Shown: piece after piece, positions 25,686 through 33,079 of the stretch
Numbering within the stretch: position 1 is the stretch's first letter
How the letters are laid out: each line of letters opens with the position of its first letter
Source: Bacteroidota bacterium
Lineage (GTDB): Bacteria > Bacteroidota > Bacteroidia > Cytophagales > Cytophagaceae
NCBI GenBank assembly: GCA_023458555.1
Contig: JAEWYS010000015.1
Coordinates: 186,001-250,000 of the forward strand
Direction: 5' to 3'
DNA: 64,000 nt
Notes under the pieces: generated by a model
What the model was told of the DNA's origin: nothing
Database searches by the model: none
The model's input: the letters and a program-made list of their open reading frames with translations, nothing else
Made by a program: the position numbers and the translations under genes

Positions 25686-26876
25686 TCAGGCCAGCACTTC
25701 TTTTACTTTTTGTGCGGCTTCTTTCAGCTTGATAGCCGAGAACACCTGAAGCCCGGACTCGTTGATAATTTTTGCACCTTCTTCGGCATTGGTACCCTGC
25801 AGACGAACAATAATCGGAATATTGATATTGCCGATCTGTTTGTACGCTTCAACTACTCCGTTGGCAACTCTGTCGCAACGTACGATACCACCGAAGATAT
25901 TAATAAGAATTGCTTTTACATTCGGGTCTTTCAGAATGATCCTGAAGCCGGCTTCCACTGTCTTGGCATTCGCTCCGCCGCCGACATCAAGGAAGTTGGC
26001 CGGTTCGCCTCCGGATAGCTTGATAATATCCATAGTGGCCATGGCCAGTCCTGCACCGTTTACCATACAGCCTACGTTTCCGTCAAGCTTTACGTAGTTC
26101 AGTCCGGACTCGGATGCTTCTACTTCCAGAGGATCTTCTTCGCTTAGATCTCTCCAGCCGTCAAATTCTTTGTGCTTGAAGAGCGCGTTGTCATCCAGCG
26201 TTACTTTTGCGTCAACGGCAAGGATTTTATTGTCGGACGTTTTAAGAGCAGGATTGATTTCAAACATAGCTGCATCTGATTCAGCGTAGGCTTTGTAAAG
26301 CTGAGTTACAAACTTCACCATTTCCTTGAACGCATCACCGGATAAGCCCAGGTTAAAGGCAATGTTTCGAGCCTGAAACGCCTGGAAACCAACTGCCGGA
26401 TCTACAAATTCCTTGTAAATTTTTTCGGGAGTGTTTTCCGCAACATCTTCAATATCCATTCCGCCTTCTGTACTGTAGATAATTACATTCTGAGCCGATC
26501 CGCGGTCCAGAAGAATGGAGACGTAAAACTCTCTGGTTTCGGATTCACCCGGATAGTAGACATCCTGTGCTACCAGAACTTTGTTAACAAGCTTTCCTTC
26601 CGGTCCGGTCTGTTTGGTTACCAGATTCATCCCGATAATCTGGGAAGCCAGTTCTTTTACCTGTTCCGGATTTTTAGCAAGCTTAACTCCTCCGCCTTTC
26701 CCTCTTCCTCCTGCATGTATCTGTGCTTTGATTACATGCCAGGAAGTTCCGGTTTGTTCGGTAAGCTTTTTTGCAGCAGCTACCGCTTCATCAGCAGTTT
26801 CAGCAACAATACCTTCCTGGATTCTTACCCCATATTTTTTTAGGATTTCTTTCCCCTGATATTCGTGTAAATTCAT
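25686..26876 (-). CDS. sucC: Succinyl-CoA synthetase (ADP-forming) beta subunit
   Basis: A 396-residue ATP-grasp subunit of succinyl-CoA synthetase. MNLHEYQGKEILKKYGV at the N-terminus, KAQIHAGGRGKGGGVKLAK in the nucleotide site, FEINPALKTSDNKILAVDAKVTLDDNA for metal binding, and VNGAGLAMATMDIIKLSGGEPANFLDVGGGA plus ILINIFGGIVRCD in the C-terminal flavodoxin-like domain are all present. It couples succinyl-CoA cleavage to nucleotide triphosphate formation in the citric acid cycle. The alpha subunit gene is not adjacent, which is common in Bacteroidota. Terminator at 25623-25648. Confidence 0.97.
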   Translation of the reverse strand: MNLHEYQGKEILKKYGVRIQEGIVAETADEAVAAAKKLTEQTGTSWHVIKAQIHAGGRGKGGGVKLAKNPEQVKELASQIIGMNLVTKQTGPEGKLVNKVLVAQDVYYPGESETREFYVSILLDRGSAQNVIIYSTEGGMDIEDVAENTPEKIYKEFVDPAVGFQAFQARNIAFNLGLSGDAFKEMVKFVTQLYKAYAESDAAMFEINPALKTSDNKILAVDAKVTLDDNALFKHKEFDGWRDLSEEDPLEVEASESGLNYVKLDGNVGCMVNGAGLAMATMDIIKLSGGEPANFLDVGGGANAKTVEAGFRIILKDPNVKAILINIFGGIVRCDRVANGVVEAYKQIGNINIPIIVRLQGTNAEEGAKIINESGLQVFSAIKLKEAAQKVKEVLA

Positions 26877-27012
26877 GTTTTTAAAAGTTTTTGTTTACTA
26901 CACACAGGCAGTGCTAAAAATATATGCCACGAATCTAAAAGTTTTGTATTGAATTTTCAAGGAACAAATTGTAATGTGGCTTTAAAAACTTTTTCGCCCT
27001 GTAATTCTTTAT

Positions 27013-27020
27013 TAGTTTTG
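27013..27020 (+). promoter_or_regulatory. Possible -7 promoter element of lolD
   Basis: TAGTTTTG matches TAnnTTTG; the ATG follows 12 bases after its end, so the transcript would be nearly leaderless. The -33 position reads CTTT, not a clear TTTG. Confidence 0.4.
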
Positions 27021-27031
27021 AAACAAAAACG

Positions 27032-27688
27032 ATGCTTCGAGCAGCAGATATTTATAAATCGTACGGGGGGCTGAAAGTTCTCAAAGGAGTAAATTTACAT
27101 GTAAGTAAAGGTGAGATAGTCTCAATTGTAGGTGCATCCGGGGCCGGAAAAACCACGCTGCTTCACATACTGGGCACACTGGATCATGCGGACTCGGGAG
27201 CTCTGTACATCAATAATACAGAGATTGACGTAAATATCATGTCGGATAAGGCTCTGTCGTCTTTTCGCAATCAGAATATCGGTTTTATTTTTCAGTTTCA
27301 TAATCTTCTGCCTGAGTTTACAGCTCTCGAAAATGTCTGTCTTCCGGCTTATATCACGGGCAAAGCCGAGCATAGTGTACAAAAAAAGGCCGGAGATATT
27401 CTGAATATCCTGGGTATGGGGCATCGGACGGAACATAAGCCGGCACAGCTGTCCGGCGGTGAGCAGCAACGGGTGGCTATTGCCAGAGCGCTCATTAATG
27501 ATCCCGCTATTATTTTTGCAGATGAACCTTCCGGAAATCTTGACTCGCAAAATGCGGAAGAGCTGCATAAGCTTTTTTTCAAGCTTCGGGATGAGCTGAA
27601 CCAGACTTTTGTGATTGTTACGCATAATGCTTCGCTTGCAGCAATTTCCGATCGCAAAATAGAGATGAAAGACGGGGTGATTGTCTGA
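27032..27688 (+). CDS. lolD: Lipoprotein-releasing ABC transporter ATP-binding protein
   Basis: A 218-residue ABC ATPase of the LolD/MacB-type family. Walker A is GASGAGKTT (about 33-41), Q-loop region FIFQFHNLLPEFTALENV, signature LSGGEQQRVAIARAL, Walker B IIFADEPSGNLD, and the H-loop VTHN. The LLPEFTALENVCLPAYI stretch is typical of LolD, which powers release of lipoproteins from the inner membrane towards LolA. No permease (LolC/LolE) is adjacent in the window, so it must pair with one encoded elsewhere. Confidence 0.9.
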   Translation: MLRAADIYKSYGGLKVLKGVNLHVSKGEIVSIVGASGAGKTTLLHILGTLDHADSGALYINNTEIDVNIMSDKALSSFRNQNIGFIFQFHNLLPEFTALENVCLPAYITGKAEHSVQKKAGDILNILGMGHRTEHKPAQLSGGEQQRVAIARALINDPAIIFADEPSGNLDSQNAEELHKLFFKLRDELNQTFVIVTHNASLAAISDRKIEMKDGVIV

Positions 27689-27894
27689 ATTTTGCCTGGT
27701 AACTTCCGCCTGTAATATATGTTTTTAATTTCAGTAAATGGTAAGGCTGGGTAGCAAAGACTGGTGGAATTCTTAAAACAATTGAACAAATACACCGGTT
27801 AATCTGATATAATTTTCGTGCAGAAGAAGCATAATAACCTTCTGAGCTGATGAAATATTCAAAGTCAAGTTGGAAAATTAAATCAGAAGAAACC

Positions 27895-28401
27895 ATGAAC
27901 ACAACCGAATTTAACAACCTCGTATATACAGCCTCCAAATCGTTAAAATATCCGGCGCTAAAATTTACCCATAACCAGTCAGATGCCAATGATCTGATTC
28001 AGGATACAATCGTAAAAGCGCTGAGAAACAAGAATAAATTCAAGAAGGGTACCAATATCAAGGCCTGGTTGTATATTATTATGAAGAATACATTCATAAG
28101 TAATTACCACAAGGTGGAAAAACGCAATAACCTTATAGACCCTATTGATGATGAGTACAATTTCAATGTGGAAACAACGGTAGCGCAGAATGAAGGCACT
28201 ACCAATATTACCATGGAAGAAATTCATAAGGCCATAAATAAGCTTGATAAAGTGTTTAAAGAGCCTTTCATGATGCATTTTTCAGGTTATAAGTATGAAG
28301 AAATTGCCCAAAAGCTTAAAATTCCGATGGGAACTGTAAAGAACCGGATACACGTGGCACGGAAAACACTTATGCTTGATCTGAAAGACTATAAGCTTTG
28401 A
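27895..28401 (+). CDS. ECF-type RNA polymerase sigma factor, copy 1
   Basis: A 168-residue sigma-70 family protein with region 2 (about 10-85; NDLIQDTIVKAL, GTNIKAWLYIIMKNTFISNYHK) and region 4 (about 115-165; PFMMHFSGYKYEEIAQKLKIPMGTVKNRIHVARKTL). The ATG at 27895 (MNTTEFNNLVY) was chosen over the longer frame from 27850 because it aligns end-to-end with the paralogue at 28997. The two share about 70 percent of residues without gaps. No anti-sigma or FecR gene is next to it, so control is not evident. Ends with a terminator at 28532-28558. Confidence 0.93.
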   Translation: MNTTEFNNLVYTASKSLKYPALKFTHNQSDANDLIQDTIVKALRNKNKFKKGTNIKAWLYIIMKNTFISNYHKVEKRNNLIDPIDDEYNFNVETTVAQNEGTTNITMEEIHKAINKLDKVFKEPFMMHFSGYKYEEIAQKLKIPMGTVKNRIHVARKTLMLDLKDYKL

Positions 28402-28531
28402 TTATACTTTTGCATATCAGAAATGAAGTGGAAAGACGGCTGAAAAACCATTCGGCATGGCAGAGTTTTCTGCATCCTTTCTCTATGAAAAATACCAAGA
28501 TTTATTAATTGCTCAATGGTAGTTCAGATTT

Positions 28532-28558
28532 AAAAAAGGGCATTAAATGTCCTTTTTT
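28532..28558 (+). terminator. Terminator of sigma factor copy 1
   Basis: AAAAAAGGGCAT / ATGTCCTTTTTT with a TAA loop (one G-U pair), followed by further T residues. It is 130 bases after the stop codon. Confidence 0.8.
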
Positions 28559-28746
28559 TTTGTATTTATTACATGTAAAAAATTGTTTTTGTTATGCAAT
28601 AATTACATTGTATTATTGTTGTTTTATTTTGCATTTTTCTTATATGGTGTAAACATAGTTAGTCTTAAATATGTTATAAAATCTCATTATTTGTGCCGAA
28701 TTTAATGTTGAGTGTAAAAAATATTAAAATATATTTATACTAATAT

Positions 28747-28778
28747 TTTGGTTTAAAAAAATAAAAAACATACATTTG
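28747..28778 (+). promoter_or_regulatory. Strong Bacteroidota promoter for sigma factor copy 2
   Basis: TTTG at 28747-28750, exactly 20 bases, then TACATTTG at 28771-28778: a full match to the TTTG/TAnnTTTG consensus. Transcription would start near 28785, giving a leader of about 210 bases before the ATG at 28997. Confidence 0.75.
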
Positions 28779-28996
28779 TATTACTCGATCGAATAGTGGA
28801 ATTTATTTTATTTTTAGTCTTAGGATTTAATCGGTTTATTGATACCGTATTACAAAAATACAGGAGCTATGGGACATTGGAGAGAATAGGAAAAATCCAT
28901 TTGTTTTTAGTCTGTTAAGGGAGCAGGTCGGAACTCCTTCACACTGTAAAAATTGCGACTTTTATCTAATTAAGAACTTTTTTAAAATTTAAAATT

Positions 28997-29503
28997 ATGA
29001 CACCAGTAGAGTTTAATGAGCTTGTTTATTCAGCATCCAAATCTTTAAAGATTCCCGCATTAAAATTCACTCATAATCCAAACGATGCTGACGATCTGAT
29101 TCAGGATACCATTCTGAAAGCCCTAAAAAACAGAAGTAAATTTAAAACCGGGACTAATATTAAAGCCTGGCTGTATATAATAATGAAAAATACCTTCATC
29201 AGCAATTATCATAAGATAGAGAAACGGAACACGCTGGTGGACCCGATAGATGAAGGATACAATTTCAATGTTTCAAGTACCATATCCTTTAATGAAGGAG
29301 CAGCAAACATAGCTTCCAAAGAAATTGCCAAAGCCATAGCCAAACTCGATCGTACCTTTCGTATTCCCTTTCTGATGCACTACGAAGGTTTTAAGTACAA
29401 TGAGATTGCGGATTATCTCAATATTCCGATGGGTACTGTTAAAAACAGAATTCACGTAGCCCGTAAACAGCTGATGTGTACACTCAAGGAATACAAATAT
29501 TAA
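28997..29503 (+). CDS. ECF-type RNA polymerase sigma factor, copy 2
   Basis: A 168-residue paralogue of the gene at 27895, same length and about 70 percent identical. Region 2 has ADDLIQDTILKALKNRSKF and GTNIKAWLYIIMKNTFISNYHK; region 4 has FKYNEIADYLNIPMGTVKNRIHVARKQL. The region 2 stretch and the recognition helix (PMGTVKNRIHVARK) are identical in the two copies, so they probably recognise the same or overlapping promoters; differences cluster in the linker (about 92-115). It has its own strong promoter and long leader, unlike copy 1, which suggests separate control. No anti-sigma gene nearby. Confidence 0.94.
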   Translation: MTPVEFNELVYSASKSLKIPALKFTHNPNDADDLIQDTILKALKNRSKFKTGTNIKAWLYIIMKNTFISNYHKIEKRNTLVDPIDEGYNFNVSSTISFNEGAANIASKEIAKAIAKLDRTFRIPFLMHYEGFKYNEIADYLNIPMGTVKNRIHVARKQLMCTLKEYKY

Positions 29504-29534
29504 CAACCAGTTTTCATGCTCAACCAGTATTTTG

Positions 29535-29557
29535 AAAGGCCTGTACGGGCCTTTTTT
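29535..29557 (+). terminator. Terminator of sigma factor copy 2
   Basis: Stem AAAGGCC / GGCCTTT with loop TGTACG and a T6 run, 31 bases after the stop codon. Confidence 0.85.
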
Positions 29558-29628
29558 ATTTTATTTGTCCATATCTTTTATGTACATTAACCTCTGAAAA
29601 AGCTGTTTTAACTACTGTTTATCCGATT

Positions 29629-31548
29629 TTGCCACCTGATTTGACTGATGCTTTCAAGATTTTAAAACAGGTATGGGGATATGATTCTTTTCGGCCATTA
29701 CAGGAAATGATCATACAATCCGTGCTTGATAATAAAGATACCCTGGCGATACTGCCCACCGGCGGGGGAAAATCGGTCTGTTTTCAGATCCCGGCATTAT
29801 TGAAAGAAGGTGTTTGTCTGGTCATTTCTCCTCTGATTGCTTTGATGAAGGATCAGGTAGATCAGCTGAAACAAAAAGGTATTCCGGCATCGGTTGTCCA
29901 TTCGGGGTTATCGCACCGTGAAATAGATATCATTCTGGACAATGCGGTATACGGAAGTCTCAGGTTTTTGTATTTGTCTCCTGAGCGCTTGCAGACGGAT
30001 TTGTTTCTGGCCCGGGTCAAAAAAATGAATATCAGTCTGCTGGCTGTGGATGAGGCGCATTGTATCTCACAATGGGGATATGATTTTCGCCCTCCTTATC
30101 TGGCAATAGGGGCATTCCGGCAATATTGTCCGGATATCCCGGTACTGGCTCTTACTGCATCGGCCACTCCCGAGGTCAGGCTCGATATTGCCGACAAGCT
30201 GAATCTGAAAAATCCTCAGATCTACCTCCAGTCTTTTGCGAGGGAAAATCTGTCATATTCGGTTTTTTATCAGGAAAATAAAGAGAGAAAAATTCTGGAG
30301 ATACTTGGCAGGGTTCCGGGCTCTGCGATAGTATATGTACGCAACCGGCGCAAAACAAAGGAGCTGGCGGACTTTCTCAACAAAAACCGGTTGACAGCCG
30401 AGTTCTACCATGCAGGACTGAGTCATGCGGAGCGGTCTGTAAAGCAGGAACGATGGATGCGTAATCAGGCTCGTATAATGGTGGCGACCAATGCTTTCGG
30501 GATGGGAATCAATAAGCCGGATGTAAGGGTTGTTATCAATCTGGACCTGCCTGAAAATCTGGAGGCATACTATCAGGAAGCGGGAAGGGGCGGCCGTGAC
30601 GGGCGTAAGGCGTATGCAGTGCTGCTCTATAACCAGCGGGATATAGATCAGCTATATGAAAAAATAAATGATTCATATCCGGAAGTTGAATTTATTAAGA
30701 AAGTGTATCAGTGCCTGGCCAATTTTCTCAAAGTAGCTGCAGGAAGCAGCCATCTGGCCAGTTATGATTTTGACTTTGACCTGTTTATTGAAAATTTTAA
30801 GCTTCCTCAGCGTAAGGCGTATCATGCTTTAAAACGTATGGAAAGTCAGGGGCTTATAGAGTTCAATGAAGCGTTTTTTGCTCCTTCCAGGCTTTTTATT
30901 CCGATCAGCCATGAAGAGCTGTATCGGTTTCAGGTAAAAAATGAGCATCTGGATCGGATTATCAAGCTTATATTGCGTCTTTACGGAGGAAGTGTTTTTT
31001 CTCTCTATACGACCGTTAATGAGAAGCTCATAGCCAGGCATCTGGATATATCCGAGAAAGAGGTGAAAAATGCGCTGGACCTGCTCGATAAAAGTCATAT
31101 AGTTGAATACAGCAGACAAAAAAGCCAGCCTCAGATTGTTTTTCTCACTCCCCGGCTCGATGCTAATCATATGCCTGTTGATCACAAATTTCTGAATGAA
31201 CGAAAGGAGCTGGAGCTCATGAAAGTCAGGGCGGCAGAGGGCTATGCTGTTAATGTGACAGAATGCAGAGCTAAATTCATACGTTCGTATTTCGGAGAAA
31301 CGGTGACTGCTGATTGCGGTAAATGTGATGTATGTCTTGAGGAGCTGAAAGCTTCCCGATCCGGAGAGCTTTTATATAAAACCAGCATTCTTTTCCATTT
31401 GAATAAAAATGAGTGCGGAATACAGGAGCTGGTAAACAAAATCGACTTTGACAATCCTGATCTGGTTATTGCTGAAATCAGAAATCTGCTTGACAGCGGC
31501 CAGATTGAGTATTCTGTATCAGGAAATCTTAAAATCAGTAACAAATGA
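29629..31548 (+). CDS. recQ: ATP-dependent DNA helicase RecQ
   Basis: A 639-residue superfamily 2 helicase that unwinds DNA 3'-5' in recombination and repair. Motif 0 FRPLQEMIIQ, Walker A LPTGGGKSVCFQ, DEAH box VDEAHCISQWGYDFRP, motif III LTASATPEV, motif V VATNAFGMGINKPDVR and motif VI YQEAGRGGRDG are all present, followed by an RQC-type zinc site (Cys-x-x-Cys in CGKCDVC, with an upstream Cys in TECRAKFI). No HRDC domain is apparent, so it is a short RecQ. No ATG is available near the N-terminus; the TTG at 29629 is the most plausible start. It overlaps the next gene by 4 bases (ATGA). Confidence 0.94.
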   Translation: MPPDLTDAFKILKQVWGYDSFRPLQEMIIQSVLDNKDTLAILPTGGGKSVCFQIPALLKEGVCLVISPLIALMKDQVDQLKQKGIPASVVHSGLSHREIDIILDNAVYGSLRFLYLSPERLQTDLFLARVKKMNISLLAVDEAHCISQWGYDFRPPYLAIGAFRQYCPDIPVLALTASATPEVRLDIADKLNLKNPQIYLQSFARENLSYSVFYQENKERKILEILGRVPGSAIVYVRNRRKTKELADFLNKNRLTAEFYHAGLSHAERSVKQERWMRNQARIMVATNAFGMGINKPDVRVVINLDLPENLEAYYQEAGRGGRDGRKAYAVLLYNQRDIDQLYEKINDSYPEVEFIKKVYQCLANFLKVAAGSSHLASYDFDFDLFIENFKLPQRKAYHALKRMESQGLIEFNEAFFAPSRLFIPISHEELYRFQVKNEHLDRIIKLILRLYGGSVFSLYTTVNEKLIARHLDISEKEVKNALDLLDKSHIVEYSRQKSQPQIVFLTPRLDANHMPVDHKFLNERKELELMKVRAAEGYAVNVTECRAKFIRSYFGETVTADCGKCDVCLEELKASRSGELLYKTSILFHLNKNECGIQELVNKIDFDNPDLVIAEIRNLLDSGQIEYSVSGNLKISNK

Positions 31549-32483
31549 AAATTGTGTTTTTAGATGCTTCTACTATGGGGCCGATGAACCTGGCCGAAAT
31601 ATTTGCTTCCCACGGAGAGTATGTGCAATATGATTATTCAGAGCAAAGCCAGGTGGTTGAGCGTGCCAGAGGGGCAACTATCGTAATTACCAATAAAGTA
31701 AAAATCGGTGCGGACGTATTTGAAAAACTTCCGGAAATCCGTCTTGTATGTGTTGCAGCTACCGGAACCAATAATATTGATCTCGAAAGCGCCGGACGTT
31801 ATGGAGTGGAGGTGAAAAATGTAAAAGGCTATTCGACCGACAGTGTTGCCCAGCAAACCTTTGCTCTTTTGCTGAATTTGCTCAATCATGTCAGTTATTA
31901 TGATTCGTATGTAAAAAGTCCGGACGGGTATCCGAAAAGCAGAATATTTTCCTGTTTAGACAAACCTGTGTATGAGTTGAAGGGAAAGACTGTCGGTATT
32001 ATCGGATTGGGAGAGATCGGAAAAAAGGTGGCGGATTTATGTGTTTTTATGGGTGCAAAGGTTGTGTATTATTCTACTTCCGGTAAGAATAATGATAGCT
32101 CCTATACGCGTGCCTCTCTGGATGAATTGCTGCAAATCAGTGATATCGTCAGTATTCATGCTCCGTTAAACGACCAGACGTACAGGCTGATCGGGTATCG
32201 TCAGCTGGAATCCATGCGCAGACATGCGATACTGATTAATACCGGGCGCGGAGGTATCGTGGATGAAGCTGACCTTGCCAGAGCGCTGGATGCCGGGGTG
32301 ATAGCTGCTGCTGCTCTTGATGTGTTTGAAACGGAGCCAATAAAGGCTGAAAATCCCTTACTTTCTATAAAAAGTCCTGAGAAGCTGCTGCTTTCTCCGC
32401 ATATAGCCTGGGCGTCTGCGGAGGCGAGGAAAACACTTTTAGAAGGTATTGTAAAAAATATTGAGGCGTTTGTGAAGAAATAA
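31545..32483 (+). CDS. D-2-hydroxyacid dehydrogenase (glycerate dehydrogenase-like)
   Basis: A 312-residue NAD(P)-dependent D-2-hydroxyacid dehydrogenase. The Rossmann motif is VGIIGLGEIGKKVADL, the catalytic Arg lies in INTGRGGIVDE, Glu in DVFETEP, and His in LSPHIAWAS. The SPHIAWAS signature and overall size resemble hydroxypyruvate reductase/glycerate dehydrogenase, giving D-glycerate from hydroxypyruvate; the exact 2-ketoacid is not certain. It starts inside the recQ stop codon (ATGA overlap), an operon arrangement with no evident functional tie. Confidence 0.9.
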   Translation: MKIVFLDASTMGPMNLAEIFASHGEYVQYDYSEQSQVVERARGATIVITNKVKIGADVFEKLPEIRLVCVAATGTNNIDLESAGRYGVEVKNVKGYSTDSVAQQTFALLLNLLNHVSYYDSYVKSPDGYPKSRIFSCLDKPVYELKGKTVGIIGLGEIGKKVADLCVFMGAKVVYYSTSGKNNDSSYTRASLDELLQISDIVSIHAPLNDQTYRLIGYRQLESMRRHAILINTGRGGIVDEADLARALDAGVIAAAALDVFETEPIKAENPLLSIKSPEKLLLSPHIAWASAEARKTLLEGIVKNIEAFVKK

Positions 32484-32596
32484 GGAATTACCTTGTTGTA
32501 TTCTAGTAGCTTACAATATACTTTTTGTCCTGCATAACCTTTTGGGAAAGTATCAGGTTAGATTACAAAGTGAGTGTGGTTGGTAAATATGATGGT

Positions 32597-32977
32597 ATGG
32601 GAAAGTTCATGGTAATTTTAATGGCGTTTCTTGGCTTATCTGCAGTAGCGCTGGCCCAGAATGAAAACTTACAGACGCCTCAGGAAATGGATGAAAATGA
32701 TATGGTCTGTTTCCTGACTGATGCAAACACCATAACCTGTTTTGTTGCCCCAGAAGAGATGCCTGAAGAAGGTCTTGCCGAGGAAAATACTGATACTGAT
32801 AATAATCAGCAGGGAGAAGAAAAAGCCCCGAAAGAAAAAGAAGGGGAAAAGAAATCGAAAGAGCCCGTAGACAGTCAGAAGAAGAAAATAAAAGACAGCC
32901 CTTCAGAAATTCAGATTATTGAACCGGACAATCGTAAAGACAACGGTTATAACAAAACAGATGTCAAAATGATATGA
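32597..32977 (+). CDS. Small exported, highly charged low-complexity protein
   Basis: A 126-residue protein. The ATG at 32597 opens a signal peptide (MGKFMVILMAFLGLSAVALA-QN). The mature part begins with a short segment bearing two Cys (MVCFLTDANTITCFV) and then a tail rich in Glu, Lys, Asp and Asn (EEKAPKEKEGEKKSKEP), probably disordered. No family is recognised. The two Cys 10 residues apart could form a disulfide. Ends in a very strong terminator. Confidence 0.6.
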   Translation: MGKFMVILMAFLGLSAVALAQNENLQTPQEMDENDMVCFLTDANTITCFVAPEEMPEEGLAEENTDTDNNQQGEEKAPKEKEGEKKSKEPVDSQKKKIKDSPSEIQIIEPDNRKDNGYNKTDVKMI

Positions 32978-33022
32978 CATAATGGTATACAGCAAGGCAT
33001 AAGCTGGTTTTTCCGGCACTGT

Positions 33023-33060
33023 AAAACAGAAAATCCCCGGACCCGGGGATTTTCTGTTTT
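33023..33060. terminator. Very strong bidirectional terminator
   Basis: Perfect 18-bp stem AAAACAGAAAATCCCCGG / CCGGGGATTTTCTGTTTT with a 2-base apical gap (AC; in practice a slightly shorter stem with a larger loop), between the small secreted-protein gene and the convergent efflux operon. Confidence 0.93.
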
Positions 33061-33079
33061 TATCTATAGTCTCTCAGAA

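Larger units (their letters stand above)
28402..28996. other. AT-rich spacer between the two sigma genes
   Basis: Almost 600 bases without a credible open frame. It contains the copy-1 terminator (28532-28558), a very AT-rich tract (about 28560-28770), the copy-2 promoter (28747-28778), and a roughly 210-base untranslated leader with a small bulged hairpin AAGGGAG/CTCCTT at 28917-28939. Confidence 0.6.

Noticed and set aside
27895..29503. Sigma factor/FecR anti-sigma iron-uptake pair
   Set aside because: No FecR-type anti-sigma or TonB receptor adjoins either sigma gene; the FecR-like domain at 7749-8666 is far away and paired with CHASE2.
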